This document shows, in pieces, positions 6,132 through 11,476 of a DNA stretch of 11,476 nt. Position 1 is the first letter of the stretch, and every line of letters starts with the position of its first letter. The DNA is from Aeromicrobium sp. (GTDB taxonomy: Bacteria; Actinomycetota; Actinomycetes; Propionibacteriales; Nocardioidaceae), in contig JALRKU010000497.1 of assembly GCA_023254755.1 (NCBI GenBank), positions 1 to 11,476 of the forward strand, read 5' to 3'. The position numbers and the translations under genes are program-made. A model generated the notes under the pieces. The model searched no databases, had not been told where the DNA came from, and was given only the letters and a program-made list of their open reading frames with translations.

Positions 6132-8116
6132 CGAGCGTCTCCTGTCGTGCGCGGTCCCACGACGGGCAGGAGGACGCCCGCCGCCCACGCGTCGAGCTGG
6201 TCGTGGTGGTGCGGCGCGTCGAGGGCACCGTCGGCCCCGAGCGGGACGACCCATCGACTCCGCTCGCGGTCGGCGAGGTCCCACACGAAGCGGGCGACCG
6301 GGCCCCGCACCACGAGATCGAGCCCCGGGATCGACGTCGTCGACAGGACGCAGTCCGTGTCGCCCGAGAGCCGGACCTCCGGGGCGCCCGGGGGCCGCCA
6401 CACGTGCGCGTCGCCCCACGTCGTGGGCGCGGGCCCAGCGGCCAGTCGTGCCAGCGCCGCGGCGACGGCTGCGTCGAGGTCGATGCCGAAGGGTGCGCCC
6501 TCGCGCAGCCACCGATCGAGGACGAGAGCGAGACGTCCGCGGAGGTCCAACCACGGCGCGTAGAGACCGTCCGGCGTCGGGGCGAGCGGCGCGAGGGCGG
6601 GATGCTCGGCGAGCACCAGCACGAGGGCGGACCGGAGGGCACCCAGCACCGCGGCGCCCTTGCTGTCAGCATCCATCGTCTCGTCCCAGGTGCGCAGCCG
6701 CTCGACCAGGTCGGCGGCCTCGGGGACGTCGGCGGCGAGCGCGCGGTCCACGAGCGCCCGTGCCGTGGGCGCGGCGGTGTCGCCGTGGATCCGTGCGGCG
6801 TCCTCCACCGTGAGCGCACGGTGGCCGGCCAGCAGGGCCGCGATCCGCTCGGCGCGGACGGGCGGAGCGAACTCGTGGCCGATCCGCTCCCACCCCGGTC
6901 CCCGGCGCTGGTTCGCCGAGACCACGACGGCGTCCGGGTCGACGACCTCCCGAGGCAGGTCCACCCAGCCCGTCCAGGTCGTCGTCGGATCGTCCGCGGG
7001 CACGGGCAGCACCCGGGCCTCGGCAGAGCGGACCGGCACCCTGCCGGCGACCCGGTGGCGCACCTCGCCCGTCGCGTCGGCGACCACCACGTGGTTGACC
7101 GGCTCGACCCAGGCGTCGAGGGCACGCTCGACGTCGGCGGCCGTCCTCGACCGCAGCAGCGGCAGCAGCGCACCGAAGCCGAGGTCCGCGAGCTCCCAGG
7201 CCGGGGTGCGCAGGCTGTGCACCGGCTCGTCACCCGAGGCCTCGCTGATGACGGGTCCGCGTGCCGTGGTCAGCACCTCGATCCCCACCGGATCGCCGGC
7301 GAGCACCTCGACGGTCTCGTGCCGGACGTCCACCGGCTCCCACCCGGACGGACCGCGAGCCTCGACGCCGTCCGGTCCACGGCGCAGCGTCTCGACCAGC
7401 AGGTCCTGGTAGTCCGCCATCGCGTGGGTCACGGCCCACGCGACCCGTCCCGCGTGGCCGAAGTGCTGCGCCCCGGGGACGCCCGGGAAGGTCAGGCCGA
7501 TCACGTCGAGCTCCGGGCAGGTCAGCCGCACCTGCTGGTAGACGCCAGGCGACTCCATCAGGCGGTGCGGGTCACCGGCGATCAGCGGCAGGCCCGACGC
7601 CGTGCGGCCGCCACCCGCGACCCAGGCGTTGGACCCCGAGTGCACCGCCGCCTCGCCGACGAAGGCGTCGACGGCAGCCCGGCCCAGCCGGTCGCGGACG
7701 TGGGCCCGCCACAGCTTGGTCGGGAAGGTGCTGAACAGCAGGTGGTTCACGGCGAAGATGCCCAGCGGCGTCCAGGGCTGCCAGCGGCCGGGGAGGGTGT
7801 CGTCGCCGAGTCCCTCGACGACGCCGTCGACGAACGCCGAGCACCAGCGCCGGGTCTCCTCGTCCAGCGCGGCGAATGCTCGTTCCGCCAGGTCCGCGAC
7901 GCGCGCCCGTCGGGCGAGCACGTCCCACGCCACGGCGGTCCGCCCGAGGACCTCGGCGGTCCGCCCGACCACGTGCAGCCGGTCAAGCTCGATCTGTCGG
8001 GCGCGGTCCCTCGCGACGGCCCATCCCTGCAGCCTGGCCAGGTCGAGCACGTCGTCGGCGAGCAGGTGCGGCACACCCCACCGATCGCGCCGGACGACGC
8101 CCACCGGAGGCGTCAC
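6128..8116 (-). CDS. desG: Penicillin acylase-family Ntn-hydrolase in the siderophore operon (DesG-like)
   Basis: A 662-residue protein from GTG 8114-8116. It opens with VRRDRWGVPHLLADDVLDL, typical of the family N-terminus. GSNAWVAGGG (161-170) places the likely autocatalytic cleavage before Ser162, which becomes the N-terminal nucleophile of the beta chain (alpha about 161 residues, beta about 501). Further family blocks are LIAGDPHR, GVPGAQHFGHAGRVAWAVTH and VVSANQRRGPGWERIGHEF. There is no signal peptide, although most relatives are periplasmic or secreted, so cytoplasmic action is likely. The family hydrolyses or transfers acyl groups at amides. From memory, such a homologue (named desG) has been proposed to add phenylacetyl groups to desferrioxamines. 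The start overlaps the synthetase stop (GTGA) without a Shine-Dalgarno. Family firm, substrate unknown. Confidence 0.88.
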   Translation of the reverse strand: MTPPVGVVRRDRWGVPHLLADDVLDLARLQGWAVARDRARQIELDRLHVVGRTAEVLGRTAVAWDVLARRARVADLAERAFAALDEETRRWCSAFVDGVVEGLGDDTLPGRWQPWTPLGIFAVNHLLFSTFPTKLWRAHVRDRLGRAAVDAFVGEAAVHSGSNAWVAGGGRTASGLPLIAGDPHRLMESPGVYQQVRLTCPELDVIGLTFPGVPGAQHFGHAGRVAWAVTHAMADYQDLLVETLRRGPDGVEARGPSGWEPVDVRHETVEVLAGDPVGIEVLTTARGPVISEASGDEPVHSLRTPAWELADLGFGALLPLLRSRTAADVERALDAWVEPVNHVVVADATGEVRHRVAGRVPVRSAEARVLPVPADDPTTTWTGWVDLPREVVDPDAVVVSANQRRGPGWERIGHEFAPPVRAERIAALLAGHRALTVEDAARIHGDTAAPTARALVDRALAADVPEAADLVERLRTWDETMDADSKGAAVLGALRSALVLVLAEHPALAPLAPTPDGLYAPWLDLRGRLALVLDRWLREGAPFGIDLDAAVAAALARLAAGPAPTTWGDAHVWRPPGAPEVRLSGDTDCVLSTTSIPGLDLVVRGPVARFVWDLADRERSRWVVPLGADGALDAPHHHDQLDAWAAGVLLPVVGPRTTGDAR
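6139..6143 (-). promoter_or_regulatory. Shine-Dalgarno for the terminal acyltransferase gene
   Basis: AGGAG lies inside the end of the acylase gene, 7 nt before the ATG at 6131. It supports this start and independent ribosome loading at a 4-base overlap. Confidence 0.6.
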
Positions 8117-10434
8117 GGCTGCTGCAGCACGACGCGTCCCGCGAGCGGGTTGGTCAGCGTCCCGGCGAAGATCAGCGACGAGGCCTGGTCCGTCAGGTCC
8201 ACCATGTGCCGGGTGTCGCGCAGCTGCAGGCGGTTGAGGCAGGAGTGAGGGAACTCGTCGGCGAGCACGTCGATCCTCGCCGAGGCCTCCGCGAGCTCGG
8301 GGTGGTCCGCTCGGTGGTCGGCCACGCACGCCGCCGCGGTCCCCCAGAACTCGTCGGCGGTCAGCACTGCGTCCTCGACCAGGATCGCTCCGAGGAACCG
8401 CAGGAACCCGTCGACGACGTCGGTCAGCACCGACAGGGCCTTGTGCTCCTCGGGCACGGTGGCGCGGATGCGCTCGACGTCCGGGGGCAGCGGCTGGTCG
8501 TCGAGGACGCAGACCTCCTCGCCGACGTCCTTCATCAGGACGCGGACCGGCACGTGGTCGCGGACGACCAGGATCAGGTTCTCGCCGTGCGGCATGAACG
8601 CGAGCTCGTGCGCGACCAGGCAGTGGACGACCGGGCGCAGGTAGGCGTCGAGGTAGGTGCGCAGCCACTGGGTCGGCTCGCGTCCCGACGCACGGACCAT
8701 GGCGGTGACCAGCGCGCGACCCTCGTGGTCGCGGTGCAGCAGGGAGGCCATCGTCACCGCGCGCTCGCCGTGACCCACCCGGTGGGCGGGGCTCTCGCGC
8801 CACAGCGCGGCGATCATCTTCTGGTGCGCCGACGGGCGGTCGACACGGTGGTACGCGTCGCCGGTGTAGCCGATCGCGGCGCGCTCCCTCAGCACCTCGA
8901 ACCCGCGCGCCGTCAGCTCGGCGTCGTTCTCGACGAGCCGGGCGACCCAGTCGTTGATGGCCGGGGTGGCGCGCATGTACCGCGGCGAGAGTCCTCGCAG
9001 GAAGCCCATGTTCTGCACCGACAGGGCCGTCTTCACGTAGTGCCGCTCGGGGCGGTCGACGTTCAGGAACGTGCGCACGGACTGCTGTGCGCGGTAGCGG
9101 TCGGGTCCCGTGCCCAGGTGCACGAGGTCGCGGCGGGCCAGGTCGGGGGCGAAGGTGACCGCGATCTTGTGACGCCACTGCCAGGGGTGCAGCGGGACCA
9201 GCAGGTAGTCGTCGAGGTCCAGGCCGAGCGCGGCCATGCGCGACCGGAACCGCTCGACCGTCTCGGGGTCCAGCTCGAAGCCGTACAGCGTCCTCTCGTC
9301 GAGGCCGTCGCCGAGCGCGAGGTGGGTGAGCGAGCGACGGGCCGCCACCCACTCCAGCCGCACGTCGGACCCCGACTCGGGCGCGTAGGCGGCGTGGTCC
9401 TCGACCGAGTAGCCGATCCGACCGTTGTTCGCGATGAAGGCCGGGTGGCCCTCGGTCATCGCCGCCTCGACCGTCGGCAGGTCGGCGGTGAGCAGCTCCT
9501 CGACCGACCGCCTGCCGTGGGCTGCCTTCCAGGTCGCCGAGGCCAACGTCGCCGCGAGCTCCTCGAGGTAGGAGGGCAGCAGGTCGTCCGGCACCCCGAT
9601 CTCGGGAGCGAGCGCCGTGATCAGCACCTGCACGTCGACGGGAGCGGGACGGCCGCCGATCTCGCACACGAGGGAGGCCTCGTCGACGTGCCAGTGCTCC
9701 GGCTCGTGCCGCCGCGCCTCGAACGTGTACCGCGCTCCCGGCACGACCAGCTCGTGCAGGTCGCCGTGCGCCGCGATCGGGCGTGGCACGACGAGGCGCT
9801 CGTGCGCGAGCTCACCGATCGCCTTGGCCACGAGGTGCCGCTGGGCACGGTCCATCGCCGCGGGCTCGAGGTGGCCGACCGGGTCGTGGTGGCGGTGCCC
9901 GACGTCCGCCCGGGTGCAGACGCTGAGCATCGCGGTCTTGTCGGGCAGCTCGACCTCGCGCAGCTCGACGAAGCCGGCCTCGACGTTCTTGCGCCGGACG
10001 GCCGCGTTGCGGACGTCGGGCTCGACGACGACCCGGTCGCGCCGGGGATCGTCGAGGCAGAACCGCACGACGGCGTCGAACACCGCGCTGGTGAAGCCGT
10101 GCACGGGGCGGTCGGCGGGCGCGACCAGGACGTGCATGCCGACGTCACCCGGCCGCAGCACGTCGAGCCCGGCCAGCGGCGAGTGCTCGGGGTCGTAGGT
10201 CTCGACCAGGAACGCCGGCACGCCGTCGAGGTGGCCCAGCCACGCGTCGTGGTGGCGCGCCTCGACGATCGCGGCGTACTCGCGCCGCACGTCGTCGACC
10301 GACGCGTCCTGCATGCCCCAGAAGCGGGACCGCGGATGGGTCACCCAGGCGTGCAGCCGCTCGAGGTCGCGGTCCAGGTCCAGGGGCACGACGTCGACGC
10401 GACCGGCGGCGGTGTGGCAGGCGAACGTGCTCAC
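8113..10434 (-). CDS. desD: Fused hydroxylamine acyltransferase and NIS siderophore synthetase (DesC-DesD type)
   Basis: A 773-residue two-domain enzyme from GTG 10432-10434. Residues about 13-175 are a GNAT acyltransferase (HAWVTHPRSRFWGM, RPGDVGMHVLVAPADRP, EPDVRN). A short His-rich linker follows (about 176-192). Residues about 193-773 are an IucA/IucC NIS synthetase whose motifs read like DesD: EGHPAFIANNGRIGYS (328-343), HPWQWRHK (416-423), SVRTFLN (452-458), KTALSVQNMGF (468-478) and MPHGENLILV (614-623). Expected chemistry is acylation of an N-hydroxydiamine (DesC step), then ATP-dependent adenylation and amide formation to oligomerise or cyclise (DesD step), in the cytosol. The start has a very strong GGAGGTGAT 6 nt upstream and overlaps the hydroxylase stop by four bases. 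The product being desferrioxamine-like is inferred from the DesD-like motifs. Confidence 0.92.
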   Translation of the reverse strand: MSTFACHTAAGRVDVVPLDLDRDLERLHAWVTHPRSRFWGMQDASVDDVRREYAAIVEARHHDAWLGHLDGVPAFLVETYDPEHSPLAGLDVLRPGDVGMHVLVAPADRPVHGFTSAVFDAVVRFCLDDPRRDRVVVEPDVRNAAVRRKNVEAGFVELREVELPDKTAMLSVCTRADVGHRHHDPVGHLEPAAMDRAQRHLVAKAIGELAHERLVVPRPIAAHGDLHELVVPGARYTFEARRHEPEHWHVDEASLVCEIGGRPAPVDVQVLITALAPEIGVPDDLLPSYLEELAATLASATWKAAHGRRSVEELLTADLPTVEAAMTEGHPAFIANNGRIGYSVEDHAAYAPESGSDVRLEWVAARRSLTHLALGDGLDERTLYGFELDPETVERFRSRMAALGLDLDDYLLVPLHPWQWRHKIAVTFAPDLARRDLVHLGTGPDRYRAQQSVRTFLNVDRPERHYVKTALSVQNMGFLRGLSPRYMRATPAINDWVARLVENDAELTARGFEVLRERAAIGYTGDAYHRVDRPSAHQKMIAALWRESPAHRVGHGERAVTMASLLHRDHEGRALVTAMVRASGREPTQWLRTYLDAYLRPVVHCLVAHELAFMPHGENLILVVRDHVPVRVLMKDVGEEVCVLDDQPLPPDVERIRATVPEEHKALSVLTDVVDGFLRFLGAILVEDAVLTADEFWGTAAACVADHRADHPELAEASARIDVLADEFPHSCLNRLQLRDTRHMVDLTDQASSLIFAGTLTNPLAGRVVLQQP

Positions 10435-11476
10435 GCGATCACCTCCGCCACCAGGTCGCTCGGGGCGCCGAACTCCTGGAACGCGATGCGCTGCTCCACC
10501 GGGTAGACCTCGCGTCCGGCGAGGCGGTTGACCAGGACGGAGCTGCGGTGGGCCCCCATCCCCAGATCGGGCGCCACGAAGCCGTGGGTGTGCTCCTCGG
10601 CGTTCTGCACGAAGATCTCGTCGTCCGCGTGGTCGATCGTGTACCCGGCCGCCACGTCGTAGCGGCCGGCGGCGTCCCACCGGATCCGGTCGGCGATGGG
10701 CTCCACGAACGCCGGGACGACGGGACGGTAGCCGGTCGCCAGCACGAGGCCCTCGGTGGTCAGCGCGAACGGCCGGCGCTGCTCGACGTGGTGGAACGAC
10801 AGGTGGTAGCGCTCGCCGGCGGCGTCCCAGGTCGCCGCGGTGAGCTCGGACGCGGTCAGCAGCCGGGTCGGCACCGGTCCGTGCACCCGCAGCCGGTACA
10901 GCGTGTCGAAGATGTCGTCGACCAGGTCGCCGCTGATGCCCTTGTAGAGGCCCTTCTGCTCCGCGACGAGTCGGTCCCGCATGCCGCTGGGCAGCTCGTG
11001 GAAGTACCGCGAGTACTCCGGCGACGTCATCTCGAGCGTCAGCTTGGTGTACTCCAGCGGGAAGAACCGCGGCGATCGGGTCACCCAGGTCAGCTCGTAC
11101 CCGTGCGTGTGGATGTCGCCGAGCAGGTCGCGGTAGATCTCCGCCGCGCTCTGACCGCTGCCCACGATCGTGATCGACGAGCGGCGCTGCAGGTCCTCCT
11201 TGCGATGCAGGTAGTCGGCGCTGTGCAGGACCGGCCCCTCGAGTCCGCGCACCTGGTCCGGGACGGACGGCGACGTGCCCGTGCCCAGCACGAGGCGGCG
11301 TGCCCGGTAGGTCTCGACGGACCCGTCGCGCCGGCGCGCCGTGACGACGTACGCCTCGCCGTCGTGGGTGATCGCGTCCACGTGACGACCGAGGCGCACC
11401 GAGTCCAGGCGGCCCGCCGCCCAGCGGCAGTACGCGTCGTACTCGGCACGCAGCGGGTAGAAGCTCTCGCGGATGT
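10431..11476 (-). CDS. desB: Lysine/cadaverine (or ornithine) N-hydroxylase of siderophore biosynthesis, 5' end cut by window edge
   Basis: The frame is open to the right edge; 347 residues of the C-terminal part are visible, starting with IRESFYPLRAEYDAYCRWAA. Family members are about 430-450 residues, so roughly 80-100 N-terminal residues including the FAD-binding GxGxxN are missing. Visible features are the NADPH-binding IVGSGQSAAEIYRDLL (about 92-107 of the fragment), LATGYRP, and the C-terminal FVQNAEEHTHGFVAPDLGMG, all typical of IucD/PvdA/DesB flavin monooxygenases. These hydroxylate a terminal amine using FAD, NADPH and O2. DesB with cadaverine is favoured because the next gene is DesD-like, but substrate is not decided by sequence. 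It overlaps the next gene by four bases (GTGA). The operon promoter and any iron box lie outside the window. Confidence 0.92.
   Translation of the reverse strand, partial: IRESFYPLRAEYDAYCRWAAGRLDSVRLGRHVDAITHDGEAYVVTARRRDGSVETYRARRLVLGTGTSPSVPDQVRGLEGPVLHSADYLHRKEDLQRRSSITIVGSGQSAAEIYRDLLGDIHTHGYELTWVTRSPRFFPLEYTKLTLEMTSPEYSRYFHELPSGMRDRLVAEQKGLYKGISGDLVDDIFDTLYRLRVHGPVPTRLLTASELTAATWDAAGERYHLSFHHVEQRRPFALTTEGLVLATGYRPVVPAFVEPIADRIRWDAAGRYDVAAGYTIDHADDEIFVQNAEEHTHGFVAPDLGMGAHRSSVLVNRLAGREVYPVEQRIAFQEFGAPSDLVAEVIA
10441..10446 (-). promoter_or_regulatory. Strong Shine-Dalgarno for the DesC-DesD fusion gene
   Basis: Read on the minus strand, GGAGGTGAT begins at 10446, with GGAGGT ending 6 nt before the GTG start at 10434. 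It matches the 16S rRNA 3' end over nine bases. It lies within the last codons of the hydroxylase gene and fixes the start of the fusion protein. It is the best ribosome site in the operon. Confidence 0.7.

Noticed and set aside
8117..9667. Possible N-terminal extension of the acylase in the same frame
   Set aside because: The extension would overlap almost all of the synthetase domain in another frame and reads as Arg/Pro-rich noise. The family N-terminal motif begins right after GTG 8116.
7876..10506. Very long plus-strand open frame opposite the synthetase and acylase genes
   Set aside because: The translation is low-complexity, rich in Arg, Val, Asp, Gly and His, with no recognisable domain. 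It mirrors the codon bias of strongly supported minus-strand genes in GC-rich DNA.
10435..10680. Upstream extension of the DesC-DesD fusion gene
   Set aside because: It would overlap the hydroxylase coding region and has no domain similarity. The strong GGAGGTGAT before GTG 10434 marks the real start.
5622..11476. Iron box (IdeR/DmdR type, AT-rich 19-bp palindrome) inside the siderophore operon
   Set aside because: No TTAGGTTAGGCT-like palindrome was seen at the junctions. With 4-base overlaps throughout, internal control is not expected; the site should be right of the window.
1..11476. CRISPR arrays, tRNA/rRNA genes, insertion sequences or prophage genes
   Set aside because: No regularly spaced repeats, no tRNA-like cloverleaf, no transposase or integrase motifs and no composition break were noticed by reading.

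Overview
The window is very GC-rich, with codons ending mostly in G or C, GTG starts, and at least three starts preceded by a -10-like hexamer instead of a Shine-Dalgarno. Together with the gene families this points to an actinobacterium. A Nocardioides/Aeromicrobium-like organism is plausible, but the genus is only a guess. No mobile elements, tRNA, rRNA or CRISPR were seen.

Left part (1-4160): housekeeping and accessory genes. A DEAD/DEAH-type superfamily 2 helicase (minus strand) runs off the left edge. It is divergent from a zinc-free NADPH:quinone-oxidoreductase-like MDR enzyme (plus strand), and the spacer between them carries a perfect 5-4-5 inverted repeat. Next is a translationally coupled pair on the minus strand: an ECF-type sigma factor and a one-TM membrane protein that is probably its anti-sigma partner. 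This pair is divergent from a DUF2461 gene, which ends at a strong 11-bp hairpin.

Middle (4178-5594): a MerR regulator and an aldo/keto reductase form a minus-strand operon with a 4-base overlap. The promoter has the MerR layout: a 19-bp spacer holding a 6-4-6 palindrome. Its geometry suggests the regulator starts at 5556 rather than 5565.

Right part (5622-11476): a minus-strand operon for an NRPS-independent hydroxamate siderophore of the desferrioxamine type. In order of transcription it encodes an N-hydroxylase (5' end beyond the window), one polypeptide joining a hydroxylamine acyltransferase (DesC-like) to a DesD-like NIS synthetase, an Ntn-hydrolase of the penicillin acylase family without a signal peptide, and a second, stand-alone acyltransferase paralogous to the fused one. 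All three junctions are 4-base stop/start overlaps. The expected logic is N-hydroxylation of a diamine, N-acylation to a hydroxamate, then ATP-dependent oligomerisation. The acylase and extra acyltransferase suggest a modified product, such as an acyl- or aryl-capped desferrioxamine, or a remodelling step. The decarboxylase, transporter and iron-responsive promoter are not in the window and may lie to the right.

The acylase plus two acyltransferases around a fused DesC-DesD enzyme is the most interesting part. From memory, penicillin-amidase homologues (desG) have been proposed in some actinobacterial des clusters to add phenylacetyl groups, so the acylase association is probably not wholly new. 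The full arrangement and the chemistry remain open.
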